Part shown: positions 28,501 through 41,550 of the stretch, piece by piece
How positions within the stretch are numbered: position 1 is the stretch's first letter
Layout: the number at the start of each line of letters is the position of its first letter
Source: Latrodectus hesperus
Lineage: Eukaryota; Arthropoda; Arachnida; Araneae; Theridiidae
NCBI GenBank assembly: GCA_037975125.1
Contig: CM075853.1
Span: 39,269,113 to 39,333,112, forward strand
Direction of reading: 5' to 3'
Length of the DNA: 64,000 nt
Translations under genes and position numbers: made by a program
The notes under the pieces: generated by a model
Databases searched by the model: none
The model's input: the letters and a program-made list of their open reading frames with translations, nothing else
Told to the model about the DNA's origin: nothing

Positions 28501-28627
28501 GAGCTGCTTCAACAACATGGAGCAAGCTAGTCGACCAGAGCCAAGTTATCTGCAACGGTCTGAGACATTTTACCAGTCAACGAGTTTGGCCCCGCCACCA
28601 GAGAACAGCTGCCAGCTACGGCCGTGA
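6322..28627 (+). CDS. Ih: Hyperpolarization-activated cyclic nucleotide-gated channel (Ih/HCN), 3' part, five exons
   Basis: Joined exons 6322-6471, 8174-8392, 12964-13110, 26911-27154 and 28116-28627 give one continuous frame of 423 residues ending in TGA. Intron phases are 0, 0, 0 and 1, all GT-AG. In order the product shows S5 ([14 protein letters not shown]), pore helix and CIGYG filter, S6, the C-linker, a complete cyclic-nucleotide-binding domain ([20 protein letters not shown], then [20 protein letters not shown]) and a polar tail. The family forms tetrameric plasma-membrane cation channels opened by hyperpolarization and tuned by cAMP, carrying pacemaker current in excitable cells. 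The start codon, N-terminus and S1-S4 voltage sensor are missing from this window and should lie upstream. Identification is firm; the exon set could be incomplete if alternative exons lie in the long introns. Confidence 0.95.
6472..8173 (+). other. Intron (1.7 kb) of Ih/HCN
   Basis: AT-rich, with no coding signal. It contains a short tandem repeat near 7165-7234, listed separately. Confidence 0.85.
7165..7234. repeat. Short tandem repeat, ATCAATAAACATTAA unit
   Basis: Four copies of a roughly 15-base unit, ATCAATAAACATTAA, lie in a row. The last is separated by a short ATAATTATT-like spacer. It lies in the first visible Ih/HCN intron. Confidence 0.8.
8174..8392 (+). CDS. Ih: Ih/HCN exon: pore helix, CIGYG selectivity filter, S6
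   Basis: Seventy-three codons between TTATAG|CAT and AAA|GTAAGT, phase 0. It starts [20 protein letters not shown], then CIGYG, the HCN-type filter that passes both K+ and Na+. S6 ([20 protein letters not shown]) follows, ending in the post-S6 segment [12 protein letters not shown] that opens the C-linker. This is the most conserved exon of the gene. Confidence 0.95.
10020..10410 (+). pseudogene. Decayed Tc1-like transposase fragment
   Basis: Read with several frameshifts, the + strand gives the order of Tc1/mariner DDE blocks: a region resembling VMVWaaISWYSaGPivilKGrIT (about 10200-10280), then VLGDQLHxMIQTL and FQDNNAP with the second catalytic Asp (about 10285-10370), then [10 protein letters not shown]. 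Upstream sequence from about 9480 may belong to the same copy but is too eroded to align. No complete frame, terminal repeats or target duplication were found. It is an old insertion in an Ih/HCN intron and should not be functional. Confidence 0.7.
10503..10579. repeat. (AT)n microsatellite
   Basis: About 38 AT units, followed by an interrupted TGGAAATATAT extension to about 10597. It lies about 90 bases downstream of the Tc1-like relic. Confidence 0.95.
11012..11215 (-). pseudogene. Possible mariner-type transposase scrap
   Basis: A 67-codon reverse-strand frame contains [10 protein letters not shown] followed by a Lys/Phe-rich stretch. It resembles the PPYSPDLAP block that precedes the third catalytic residue in mariner-family transposases. 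The expected acidic residue after the block is not evident. The match is short and may be chance in AT-rich sequence. Confidence 0.25.
12964..13110 (+). CDS. Ih: Ih/HCN exon: C-linker
   Basis: Forty-nine codons between TTCTAG|TTA and GAG|GTAAAT, phase 0. It reads [20 protein letters not shown] then [20 protein letters not shown]. These are the A'-D' helices of the C-linker that couple cAMP binding to the gate. An ATG lies inside the exon, but the frame clearly continues from the preceding exon. Confidence 0.95.
14521..15228. mobile_element. Foldback/MITE-like element with long imperfect inverted ends
   Basis: The left end (14521-14595) and the reverse complement of the right end (about 15160-15228) share an ordered series of blocks: GGTCCAyCC, then GACTGGGCA, then ACAAGAAA, then AGCTGAA. 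The arms differ by several substitutions and small gaps, so the copy is old. The roughly 560 bases between them are AT-rich and noncoding. No target duplication could be assigned, so family and exact ends are open. Confidence 0.55.
18370..18625 (+). repeat. tRNA-derived SINE-like element
   Basis: An A-box-like TGGCCCAGTAA starts at 18381 and a B-box-like GGGTTTGATACAGCC starts at 18423. The spacing is about 43 bases, as in a tRNA-type RNA polymerase III promoter. A nonconserved body follows to about 18625. The tRNA fold itself is degraded, so this reads as a SINE or tRNA pseudogene and not a working tRNA. Confidence 0.55.
20093..20177. repeat. Short inverted repeat CATCAGAAG / CTTCTGATG
   Basis: A perfect 9-base inverted repeat with ends about 85 bases apart flanks a slightly GC-richer core containing CTGCCCCGCGG. 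It may be a remnant of a small inverted-repeat element; a chance pairing is also possible. Confidence 0.35.
21225..22135 (+). pseudogene. Decayed Tc1-like transposase, near full length
   Basis: The + strand, read across many frameshifts and stops, follows the Tc1 order. A GRPxD-like linker after the DNA-binding part lies near 21231-21245. An ISGYNYxTDLIT block lies near 21679-21715, and a [11 protein letters not shown] block near 21825. The DLSPI block near 21970-21985 has Lys where the third catalytic Glu is expected, followed by HVIG and LSQPCS. About 900 bases fit a Tc1 transposase length. Loss of the Glu and the frameshifts make it inactive. It lies in the same orientation as the host gene, inside its largest intron. 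Confidence 0.75.
26911..27154 (+). CDS. Ih: Ih/HCN exon: end of C-linker and first part of the cyclic-nucleotide-binding domain
   Basis: Eighty-one codons plus one base between TTCTTAG|GAT and GGAG|GTAAAT; the exit phase is 1. It reads [20 protein letters not shown], then [20 protein letters not shown] and [16 protein letters not shown]. These form the C-linker E'/F' helices and the first beta-roll strands. The intron splits the Gly-Glu pair of the phosphate-binding cassette. Confidence 0.95.
27155..28115 (+). other. Intron (961 bp) of Ih/HCN
   Basis: AT-rich. The short + strand frame at 27193-27405 follows the donor directly and has no recognisable content, so it is treated as intronic. Confidence 0.85.
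28116..28627 (+). CDS. Ih: Ih/HCN last coding exon: phosphate-binding cassette, C-helix and tail
   Basis: After TTTAG the exon completes a Glu codon and reads [20 protein letters not shown], then [13 protein letters not shown] and [15 protein letters not shown]. The Arg expected to hold the cAMP phosphate is present (KRVASVRA); the next residue is Val where vertebrate HCNs, as I recall, have Thr. The C-helix is followed by a tail of about 110 residues with an acidic [12 protein letters not shown] run and Ser/Pro-rich ending, terminating [12 protein letters not shown]. This exon is much GC-richer than the rest of the gene. Overlapping frames on both strands are shadows. Confidence 0.95.
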
Positions 28628-31600
28628 ACTCTAACCACCGTGCCTCCTAACCATCTCTAAAACTGTTAAAAAGGGATGGACCTAAGTGATGTCAGTGTGA
28701 GAGTGCCTCACTCGGTTGTGCGCTATTTTATCTAATGAGCGCTGGAGTCATTTGAAATTGATCAAAAAAGGAATAGAAAAGTTATTTTAAAGTAATTTAG
28801 CTAAAAACATTTTCATCTTTTTACACCATGAATAACCAATTTTATATTATATCACATAAATTCTTATAATCTTAAGATATTTAGAATTATTTTATAGGTA
28901 ATTTTTTATTTTATTATATTTATCTATTTTTGAAAACATAAAAGCATTAAAAAAGTTTCATCCTTTAAATATATTGATCATATTTAATATAAAATAAAAT
29001 CTAGGTAAACAACATCTTTTAATTGTGAAAAATAAATTTAATTCTATTTTGCTAACATTGCAATTTTTTGCTTATTACATATCACAAATGAGAATTTGTT
29101 TTGTAATTTAAATATAAAGCTTTCATCAAAAGAACAGAATTTTATTAATAATTTTTCAAAGCTATTGATCAATTTATATTTTATAAAAAATATTCAATGC
29201 CTATTTTTTATTTGAAAGAGCTTTGTAGCTGTATTCATATGGAGAATAAGATTACCGAGTGGGGCACAAAATCTTTCGGTGGTGCAAAACTTTATATTTC
29301 AGAGAGTCATAGAAAAAACAGGCTGTGACTCATTGTACATAGCTGTAGAAGAAAATAGCCAATTGTATAGTAATATATTTTTTTCTGGTACACGACTTTT
29401 ACGTAATGCACAATCAACGTAGAAGCCAGTCGTCAATAATGGAGAACGATGGCTCCTGTAAAAAATGAAAGAAAAACTTATAGACAAAAAGAATTTTTAT
29501 ACAGATAGAAATATGAATACTATGTTTATTTGTTGCAAACTGCTGTGTACCAATTTGTTGAAAGGCCTTAGAGAATGCCTCATGTTACTTTTTAATTCCA
29601 GGGAATCAATTCAGGGAAAATAACTAGATCCATAAAGAATTTAAATTTGAACAACAATTTTATTGATAATTTCTATTAATCAAACAAATTTAATTATTAA
29701 TTTCTTAGAATAACATACATTAATATTTGGAAAAGCATAAATAAGAATTTAGCAAAAAAAATTTACTCTTGTAATGTTTTTAAAAAATAAATTTGTTTAT
29801 GATACGAAAATTGATAATTACATGTGATAAAATTAAAATACTGAATGTGTCATAAGCAACTGATTTTCTTTTGAAAAATAATTCATATCTAAAACTATTT
29901 TAGATATACTGTTAGAATTCTGAATATTATAAAAGTAAACATTTCATGTAATAAAGAAACACCACAAAGAATTTTAAAGAATGTAAATTACTTTGTCATC
30001 CATTACTCTTTTTCATGCATATCAATCAAATATAGCAATATTTTCATAAACCACATCAATCACACCATTTTGCTCTTTTTTAAATATTTAATAAATCTCT
30101 AAATTTGCTTTTAACTTAAATTTAAATAATTTACTCCAAATTATTTTGTATCTCTGGGAAATTATAAACTATATTAATAGTTACAGACATCTTTCAAATT
30201 AATTTAAAAATTCTATAATTAAAACATCAAATGAATTGTGTGCTGTTTTTTAATACTATAAAAGATGAACAAGCTAATAAATTTTCAATTTTACATCGGT
30301 TCTAAGCATTCCTGCCCCTTTGTCTATAAAACATATTTCTGTTTTTTGAAAACTTCAGAAGAAAAGTTTAATCCTAAATTTTACTTTAAAGCAATAAAAT
30401 AAAATTCTTGAATTTATCATATCTTCAAAATAAAGTTATGAAAATTCATAACCAGTGATAATTTTAAAATAATTTTATTCAAGCATCTGTTTAAAATCAG
30501 TGTTTGGCTAATATGACATCTATAGTGTGAAATTTACTTTAAATGCTGAGCTATTCTGATTATCAATTTTATTAAATTGATAATATTGCCTTTCTTTGAA
30601 ATTTGCAAACTTTCTATTGTTTCTAAATAACAACTTTATAAAAAAAATTGGTTGAAATTGAGATAGAAAATATAATTCTTTTATTTTGTTGTTTTTATTG
30701 GTTATATGTTTATTTTAAATTTTTAAATGAGAAAGGACCTAATTTGAATGATAAATAATAATTGTAAATATTAAATTTTTTGTCATTTCTACAAAAATAA
30801 TTTTTGTCATTTCTAAAAAAATAAAATTTGAAATAGCTAAAAGAAAAAAATAAAGGTCCTTATAGTGGGAGATTATGAAGCATTTAAATTTTCAATTTTT
30901 ATATGTAAATTCGAAATAATGGTCACAAGATAAAAGTTATTTCATTAGAACAATAATTTTTATTTTAAAAATAATTTCATACATTCATCATAATTTAATT
31001 TCATAAATAGCTAATGGAAAAAGATCAAATTCAAATCAAAGATTATTTTGTTGCAAAATAAAACATTTATGAATTTGAATTCTTACAAAAAAGAAAATAT
31101 TATAAATGTGGGAGAAAATCTTTTTGAGATTGGATTATTTAAAAATTTTACTCACACAGATTAGAAAATATTGAATCAGAGTGATTTATTTAGATAAAAT
31201 TGTTTTTCCAATAGATAACTATACATAAAGTAAAGTAGGATACATAAGATAGCACCATGGTTTAAAGAATATAAAGAACATTGTCACCAAATTTGAAAAG
31301 AAAATATATGTAAATATAAAATATTAAATTTTGAAAAAATAGCTAATGAAAATTTTATCAATTTTATTTTGTAACATAAAATTTTTTATGATTATTAATT
31401 TAATGCATTTCAACTGTGAATGTGGAATTTCTTGTTATGGAATTAATTTATGGAAAACACAAATTATAAATATTTGCATATACTCATTTGAATTGATTCC
31501 AAGGAAAAGAAGCAACAAGAGGGATGGAGTTATTATTGTTAGAGATTTGTAGATTTTAGAAATTATTTTAGGTATTGCGTAGAGCGTAGCTCTTTAGCAT

Positions 31601-34600
31601 GGATTCCAGTGTAATGAGCTTAGCCTTTTTCAGCCATCGATGTGACATTTATTTTTGTAGAGAGAATTTTCATTTCAACAAAAATGGTGGTTTGATAAAA
31701 GTCTAAGTGAATGCACTCGAGAGAAGAGAGCTAATCATAAAAACCGCTATGCTCAAGACTTGCACCAAAAAAAAAAACAAAAAAAAACTATCAGCAGTTA
31801 TATTCCAAACTGCAAATCGTCTTTTGAAATGTGATGCTTTTGTTATATATTATTTCTTTTGAAATTTTATATTTGATGTTTTGAAATTTTATTTATCATA
31901 TATTTATTTTATTCATGATATCGAAATGGTGCCAACATTGCTTTTATCATCTATTCAAGTTTTTGAGATTTATTAGAAAAACATAAAATAGACATTCTGA
32001 ATATATTAATAAACATTTAACTATACAGAAAATATATAGTTAAATGTATACTATATACATTTAACAATATTGGATGTATTACAAGAATGATTTAATGCTC
32101 ATAAACTATAAATTGTCATTTTCATAACTAAAATTTAATTTTTCTCAAAATAAAATTATTTAAAAATTAATTCAATAAACCTATATGTTTTGCATTTTAA
32201 TTTAATCTGCCTGAATGCATGCTTTCTGAAATCATAATTTTCCTCAAATGTACATTATTGATCATTATAGTTTATTCATGAACATAAATATTTTTTAATT
32301 AAAAATTCTCTTAATTTTACATTTATTTTAAATACATTTTATAACCAGAAATATGTTAATTTGATTAAAAAAATGAAATACCCTTTACATTTAAAATGAA
32401 TAATTTAGTAAATGCATGAATACGATTGCTTATAATCATAGTTTTGTAAATTAACAATAATTATCTTTTAAGTATTATCTGTTTAAATAAATATTTTTTG
32501 AGGTAAGTTTATTTCAATTTTTACTAGGAAAGAAAACAGAATAAATAAATTAAGAAATATCTAAACAAATTTCATAAAATTTGCTTAAAAAAATGTTTGT
32601 TACAATTTAAAAAAATAATAATAATGTTTAACATAAAAAAATTAAGACACTTGCAATAGGAATTTTAAATTTATTTCTTAACTGTATTTGCTTCAATAAG
32701 ATTGAGTTAAATTTTTTAATATTTATTTTATGTAATATCATAATTTCAACAGAAAATTTTTATACTCTTTTAAATATTTTTACTCTTTCCTTATAAAAAT
32801 TGGTCAACAAAAATTAAATAATAAAACCAAACATTTAAAAAATAAATATGTGAATTTTTAAACATAATTTTCCTTCCATCTTATTTAAAATGTAAGTTCT
32901 AAAAATACATATTACATTATTAACATGTTCCATTGATTTTGCTATTAAATTTATTATCAAACATCAGTAAAAATTCATACATTATATTATTAGAAGTAGA
33001 GAGTTATATTCAACTAACAAGCCATTGATCACATGTGATAGAGATTAGGATTTTTTACAAACTTCTAAGTTATTTGAAAAATATCAAATATTAATATTTA
33101 ATTTAAAACATTATAAATATAAATAGATAAAAAAATTTAAAATGATTTTTAAAGGAAACATATTTCATATTTAAATACATAATTTGAATTCATGCCATTA
33201 TTTAATTTAAGAATGCACAAACTTTTTATAATAAAAAAATTACAGGCAGTTACTAGAACTTTACAGCATCAAAAAATTTTTATTAATTTTATAAATTCTA
33301 TTTTAAAAGTAAAAATTTATTAAAAGTAAAAATCAGATAAATTTAAATATTCATTACTTAACATAATTTTTAAGTCATAATAGGTGATAAAAGTATTTTT
33401 TAACTTATTTTATAACGTTGTGTTATCTTTTGCTCTGTTCCTTTATTGTCGTATATTTATTTAAAAAATTTATTAACTCAGAAAAGTTGTCATTCAGTTA
33501 ATGTGATATTTTTATACCAGAAACTTTTTTCTTCATTCACAAAATTTTAATTTCTTCCATTAAATTTCGAAATTGTTTGAATGATTAGTTAAAATATTTC
33601 CCTATCTCAAATAGTATTAAGTTATTTAAGCTTTTCTTGTCTTTCAGAATTTTTTTTTAAATATTGAAGAACAATAACAGTAATAAACTATCTTTTTAAT
33701 AGCAAATAATACAAAATAAAATTTAAAATCAAGTTGTAATAATAATTTAGAATTATGAAAATTAAGTTCCTTCAGTTGTCTTGAGATGCATAATATTTTT
33801 GTCATGTCAGTATAAATTTGAGACAAATGAGAGAAGGTATTAAAATTTTTGTGTGATCTGATTAATAACTAATTTCCTCATTTGACAAGTTGTATATTGT
33901 GTGCAAATAATTTTAACAGAGTTGTGAAAAAATTTTATTGATTAATTAATCAAAAAGTGATCAAATTCCTCATCTAGATTAAAATTGTACAATTCTTGAC
34001 ATTTGAAAATTATCTAATTAATTTTTGTAACTTTTTGTTTGATTTTCCAGCATTATATTAAAATGATAATTAATACCTAAATATTTTCCATAACAATGTT
34101 TTGACTTAACTTGTGTCATAATGTAAACAATATAACAAGAGGCTGATATATTCCTTGCCAAAAAGAACTGCTATCTAATTCATATCAACCAAAAATATAT
34201 ATATGCTTTCCGAGGCTGATGTTATATCGTTTATATTATGACAACTTGTTTCCATTTTCAAACTTTGACTTGCAAATATTGTTTATTGACATTAATACTA
34301 ATTTTATTGTCTATAATTTTTTGGTAGTTTTATAAATTTGGTATTTAAATTTTCATAGTTCTATTTAAATTAACTTTAACACTATTATAAATTGATCAAA
34401 TATTTTCACAACTATATGAAAAGATTTTAATAATTAGTATGTCCGAAATTTTCATTTTTTATTACATTTTCCTTCCTGTCTTATTCATTCTATTGAAAGT
34501 TATTATCAAACATCAGTAAATAGTATGACAATATCATTAATAAAACAACTCTACGTTAAATGCAGAGTAGAGAACTATAAAATGTATTAACAATTATAAA

Positions 34601-37600
34601 TGATTACTACGAGTAGACAAACAAAACAGAAATGCTTTTATCAATTATAAAAACATTATTTTTTTATAAAATAATTTACATTAACCAGTAAGATATAATA
34701 TAATCATAAGATAAATTACCTATTAAGATAAACTAGTAGAAGTAAGTACTAAATAATTACCAAATTTTGATCTTTATCAGCAGATTTTTTAGATTACACA
34801 AACGCCATCACATTAATTTTCACGATATAATAAAATGACTCAATATATTAAATTCAAAATACTATATAATGAAACCAAGTTCAGAATAAGTTTGTGCATT
34901 CCTCTTTTAAATCATAAAATATGACTCATAAGTTAACATAAAGTTAAATACTCAACATCTAAAAATACATAGAAAAATTAATTATTTTGCTTGAAATTAA
35001 TTGGATTTATAAATAAATACTAAGCACTATATATATTAAATAAGTTATATAAAATATCAATTTTCATGTTAAAAAATATTATTTTCAAAATGAAATATAT
35101 ATATATATATATAAATTGGGGTAATTATATTAAATTATAGTTAAGCTAAAAAAGTTGAAAAACATATATAAGCATTTTTTTAAAATTTTATATAAGTTTT
35201 CATGTTAATTAAGATATTTAATTAGGTGATAATCACATTTTAAGCATAATACAGTTTATGAGCTTTAATGATATCATTAAGCTACAAGCCTGGCTTGATT
35301 TTGTATTTTAATTCTTAGCAATTCATGAGCTTAATCATGATAATTTAAGCCAACTGTACTTTTATTGTTAATTATTCTAATTTTACTAAAATAACATTTG
35401 CTGTTTCATTGTAGTGTAATTTTAATCATTTACTTAAGTCGATATAATATTGCTATATAATAAATCACATATTTTCCAGGTTGTTTTTCCATTCTATATT
35501 TCATTCCTTAAAAAGTATAAAATGTACAAAAATAAACATTGAAAAAATTTATAAATTTCCTAAAAAGCAAGTTCTAAAAGTATGAAATCATTTAATGTTG
35601 AATAATATTAAATATTGTTAGCTTGAATTAATTAACTAAAATAAAAGACAATATCTTGATTATAATAAGCATCATTATAGTAATGATATTTCATAAATCA
35701 CTATATTTACATTCATCTTGCTACTATATTGTTTAGCAAATACATTTACAACGAATGAAAACGCCAATATGCATATAATTCCTATAAAAGCACATTTTCA
35801 TGAAAATTCTGAAGCACATTTGTTAGGTACTATTTACCATTAGGTAATAAGTATATAGTTTTTCTATTTCTATGATTCTAATTATATTTATATACTAATA
35901 TTCTAATTATATTATATTTATGTTGCTCATTAAAGTTGAATCACTACATTATTCATATAATTAAAAGAAACAACACACTTGCATTAAAAATAAAAAATAT
36001 ATTATAAATTTATTATTTATTTTCTATGAAGTGATATATTGTTTTACATTATATTCTAAAATTCATTTTATATTCCAAGTTATTCTTGAAAAGTTAGTTA
36101 ACACCTAGATTTGAAATTATTATTGATATATTATTTGAACTTATGTTTGGGAAAGTTTGTTTTGTTTAAATTTATGACAGTTATATATTTATACACTACT
36201 TCTTCAATATCAATATTTCATAGTAACTAAATTAATTTGAATTCTTTGTTTCAGTAATGTTTCAGAAGTCTAAGGTTAATTTATTTGAAAAATGTCATAA
36301 ATACATTGGTCCTTTAAAGAGTTGTGACGTATATTTTTGATGGAGATATTAAAGTGATTAGATCACAGACTATATTGGTTGATAGAATGACAAATATTTA
36401 AAGATATTCTTTTTGTCGTATTTCTTTTATATAATTTTAGTAATTTATTATTATATATTCTTCTTTGATGAGCAATGATGATACTTTCACTAATGGATAT
36501 TGTAAATTGGTGGTTTTTAATAACTGATTGAAGTATTTTATGTGATTATGTTATTAATTTTCATTAACTAATATGCTTGTGCAATGAATTAATGTTTCTT
36601 TGGTCATTTCTTATTATGTTTATATTTATTAAAAATTTTTAAATAATAATTATATTAAAAAAACATGTCAAAAATATAAAATAAAGGACATTTCAAAATT
36701 TTCTTGAAAATCTACAAATAATTTATTTTTAAATATTAAAACTTGATTTTACATGAAATTTCTTAATTATTTATAATTTGACCAAATAATAATGCTAATA
36801 TGCAATTAGAAAACTTTTTAATATATGATTAAAATTATTAACATGAAATATCCATTTCATATGTAGAATTATGTTACTATTTGAAAAATGAATATATCTT
36901 TAATTCAAAGAAATCAAATGTTATTATGTCTCCATAAGCAAAAAGTAGGAGAGACTATATTTTCTGCTTGATATTATTTTTTATATCATGAAATATACTG
37001 TTCATAAATTGTGGAATTGTACAAGGTGTTAAGGTGAAAGAGTGCATATGACTGCACTAAAAATGTTACTTAAATGTGAAAATTCAACTGTAAAATGTTA
37101 TATTTTTTTTCATAAATATGAATGTGATAAAGAGTGCTGAAGATGAAAGATAAACTTTAATTACATCTATATATGACATTGTTACATGGTGCTGATTTAA
37201 GAGCATGAAAGAACAGCTTCAAAATTCCTTTTAAAAAATTAAGTCTTATAAGCATGTGATTTTTATTTACTAAGATCATATAACTATATATATTTATGTG
37301 GACAGTTAAATAATAATAGATTTTCTGATTCATATATATTTAACAATAATTAAATTTAATAAATAAAAAAATCAAATTAATATTTTAGTTAAAAAATTGA
37401 TTATTAATTATGATTGATTAACAAGAAATTTGAGGAATCATAAGTATTAAATTTGCTAATTATGCTGACATTTACTCAGATATTAGATTTTTATTTATGT
37501 TTAGTATGAGAATTATGTTGAGATTCTATTGGGAGCTAATATTTATCTCCCTTCTCATATAGGCGCCAGGAATTTTTAAACTTTTTTTCCCCTCAGAGCA

Positions 37601-40600
37601 ATACTTCAAATTTTTCTCATAATCATTCAAAAATATTTATACATGATAAAACAAAATTACAGTAAAATGAAATTGTGATATGAGTTACTTGATGCTTTTT
37701 GGTTAACCAGACACATTAAAAAATGTTTAAAATTGAAACTTTGCTCTATGAATAAAATAAATAATTCATTAACATATTTAAAGCTTTAAATACAGCTTAA
37801 TCTTTTAAAAATAATCATATTTGATTTATTTTTAAGAAGAAAAATAAAATTTCATATAAAATCAGTGATAATTAGCTTGATATCACTTAAGCCCGGCTAA
37901 CCAAGAAACACCAATTATTTAAATAGTTTTTACAAATTTAAATAAAATGCAGACAAAATCATTTTACCCCCAAAAAAGTAAAATTAATGCAAAGGAAGTG
38001 GTGTATTGCAAACATGTTAAATTTCTTATTTCAAAATGTTACATAAAAGCAAATTCCATGAAAATTTTATTTCAATTTTTTTTTCTTTTTGAAATAAATA
38101 AAAAAAATGATATGCTAGACATTCAATACATTTTCATGTAATATCTGTCGTTGTATTTGTGCAATATGTTGTTCTTTTTATATTTCAAAGCATTGTCATC
38201 ATTGTAAGATTTGAGAAGTTTTATGTTGGTTGAAACTAGAATTTGAATATAAAAATTTTTCAATAAAATTTATAAATGCGCTTTGTTTAGTACTTTTTAC
38301 TGTTTAGTATATACTATATATACCATAAACATGCACTCATTATACACTTTATGACAAAAAATCGTGAAAAAAAAATTTTTTTTCAATGCCTCTATACAAT
38401 CAATTATTAAAAACATACATTTATAATTCCCCATCATACACAATATTCAAAATAATAACTGAAATAAGGCTATAAGTTTTAACCTCATGCATCAATGTAG
38501 AGAAAAGTGTAAACACAAAAATCTTAAGACAGTGTTTACAGAACTTTTGATTGGTATTTAATTTGTGTTATTTTAAAAATTATTGTGTCATAATTTGTAG
38601 TGTAAAAATTTAAGAAATGAAGATTAAAAATCGGATAATGTTCGAACAAACAGAATAAATTGCTTTATATTCAAAAAAAGAAAGAAAATATTCAGAGATT
38701 AAAGTATTCAAATTAGATAATTCAGAGATTAAAGATACAAAATGAAATTAGCTGAAATGCCTTGAAGTCTGCAAAGTGCAGGAATTGCTATCAAAACTAA
38801 TTAAAAAATTAATCTTATAAACTTTCATTAAAAATTACATTTAATACTCAAAAAGAATATTTAAATTTGTTACAAACATGTGTTTTTGAAGTAAAAGTTA
38901 ATATATGCCTACTTTTACTTGAAACTTTTACTACTTTTACTTGACTGTGAAAAAAACTTAGGCAAGGAAAACCATTTTCTCACACAGACAAATAGTACAA
39001 TAGTAGTTTTCTCTTCCAATAAAATTAATCTTTCTAACACCAAAAACATTTTGTTTTGTATTTCAACTATAGCTAAACTTAACTTAAACTCAAAAATGCA
39101 TCTATCCACTTTGATGAAGTTGTAAATATTTTATCTATATGTAATCTTACAATTTTAAATATCAAATTACCTAAACATAAAAAATGTATGAAGACATTCA
39201 AATGGCGTAGTTAATCAAGATGGAAATTTTTTTGCGACTCAGAAAGAGACAAAAACTCAAAAATGCATCCAAAACTCATTTCAAAAATAGTCCTTAACAT
39301 TAATAGTCACTACAATTTTTCTTAATAATAAAAAATTTGCATAACTTTTTATATTGAAAATTTAAATTTTTTATGGCTTATTTTAAATACTTACAAGCAT
39401 TCCATTTGAAATTAAAAAATTTAATTATAGAAATACTTATATTTCTAGACAGTTTTGAAAAGTGTAGAGTTTTAGAGAAATGTTGCTATGTTGTGCATCT
39501 TTTATTATGGAAGCAATATTGCTGAACAGTAACAAAAAATCCAGTTTTCACACATAAGGTATTTAATATTTCTTTATGTGTGGAAACTGATTCATATGTG
39601 GTCACAACGAAAAATAATTTTACTACATAAAATTTAGCAAAAACATTCTTATAATTTTAATACATTTAATAGCAAAAACAATTATGCAGTTTATATTCAA
39701 AATGTAATATACTTCAATATATTTAATTTGCATTAATTTTTATTTTCAGTAATGCTTTGAAATTACTAATTTAGTTCAATAATCTCAGATTACAAGGTAC
39801 TTGACAGCTAATTAGTACTGTATAAAAAATATACTAATTTAAAAATCTAACAAAATTGTTTCTACCATCATAAAGAAGAACAGTAAGATTTTGTCAGAGT
39901 GATTCCTCTAACCAAAATGGTCTCTTAAGTAAATCTACAAGTGACTTAAAAAAACAATTTTTCAAAAATTTGTATAAGTAAAACAGTTATGCTAAGGCTG
40001 AAAAAAATATAATATTTCAAAGCAACATGCAGAAAGTATAGCTCTTTGGGAAGTGGAAAAAATTTTCAACTAATAAAAGAAGATATTGAAGAATTATTTA
40101 GGAGCAAAATTGGAGAACAGAAGACAAATGTCAACTTAAAAAATTAAATGCAGAAAATAAAAAAACATTGTTTTAATTTGAATTTTGAAGGCAGCATTTT
40201 TTCTGCTGCCTTTCAATTTTAAAATGCAAAAATTCTTAATTATAAAATTAATTTAAAGTAATTATATCTAAAAATATTGTAAAAAATTGAAAAAAACTAA
40301 ATAATGATTTTCTAAAACATTTAATGCTTTTAATTTATCTTACTGTGAGAAATTTTATACAAAAGAATGTGTAATATCTACTTATCACTCCATTATATAT
40401 AAAAGATTTTTTAAGAATATAGCTTTATTTTCATATATGAAAATCATATTACTAAGCAAAGCAAATAACTTTTACTTACATAAAGAACTTATGTTAAATA
40501 GTTTTTAACACTGTTAGATTATATTGAAAAAGTAACCAGTATGGGGTAACTTTTTAAATTTATTTACAAAAAAATTATATTTGTAATGAAAAGTATGGAT

Positions 40601-41450
40601 TAAAAGATTTATGAAATGTTCATTTAAACATACAAAAATATGGCATAGATAATTCAAATAACAATACATTACTAAGCAATATAAATCAAAGAATTCAATT
40701 CAAATGAATAAGTATTTGAATAATCATACTTTAAAATTTAAAGTTTCTGAAGAAATTACAGCATGAAATTAAAAAACTCAATATTGATTCAAGTAAGAAA
40801 GTATTCCAGGGCTGTCGGATGGTAGAAAAATTTTTCAATCAATTACAAATAGTTACATGCATAGTTGCAATTTTCTACAAAGAAAGAATACAATAAATAT
40901 AACTTGCTAATTTGTGATAAAATTAATCTATGTAATCAATGATTTTATAGTTTTATAACAAGAAAAAGTACTAAGGACATCCACAATATTACATACTTTC
41001 TTTTTTACAAGATTTACAAATGACTTATTTTTCAACAATTTATTCGAAATGCAATTTGTAAATGATTAATTTCATTCACAGTAGATTTTACTTTAAATAT
41101 TAAAATATATTATCAATTAGCTTATTTGTTTTGTATTAATTTGCATGATTATTCACAGTACATAATACTTCATGTATAACATTTTTTTAAAAAGTGTTTT
41201 AGAATTTTAAGAAATTTTTTCAGTTTTAGACAAAAATTTTTATATTTTTGTCAATAGACAAAAATTTTTATATTCATATTTACAGAAATATTTTTCCAAA
41301 AGTATTATTGATAAATTATGATATATATGTGGTTATGTTTTACATTCATAATACATACAAAAATTATTTTCCATATGATATGGTTAAAGTAAACATTACA
41401 ACTCAAGGTAATTAAACAGAGAAGTGCTTTACGTTGACTATAACCATTAG

Positions 41451-41550
41451 ATTTACAGTTAATCACAGTATTTTGTTCAGTTAATCACAGTATTTGTATT
41501 GTTCAGCTAATCACAGTATTCACAGTTAATCACAGATTTACAGTATTTTG
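41451..41550. repeat. Tandem repeat with CAGTTAATCACAGTATTTTG-type unit
   Basis: Four imperfect copies of a unit containing TTAATCACAGTATT lie in a row with variable spacing. It is a short noncoding minisatellite-like block. Confidence 0.8.

Noticed and set aside
28072..28555. Other-frame and reverse-strand frames over the last HCN exon
   Set aside because: The overlapping HCN frame has clear domain content; the others are shadows of its GC-rich sequence.
29220..29620. Possible gene downstream of Ih/HCN
   Set aside because: The weakly GC-richer patch has only a 62-codon reverse frame without recognisable motifs; it may be 3' UTR or a repeat scrap.
32950..34530. Pair of similar segments around TTATCAAACATCAGTAAA
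   Set aside because: The shared stretch is short and AT-rich; similarity beyond it could not be shown by eye.
41451..41550. CRISPR-like array
   Set aside because: Units are short, imperfect and lack regular unique spacers; the genome is eukaryotic.
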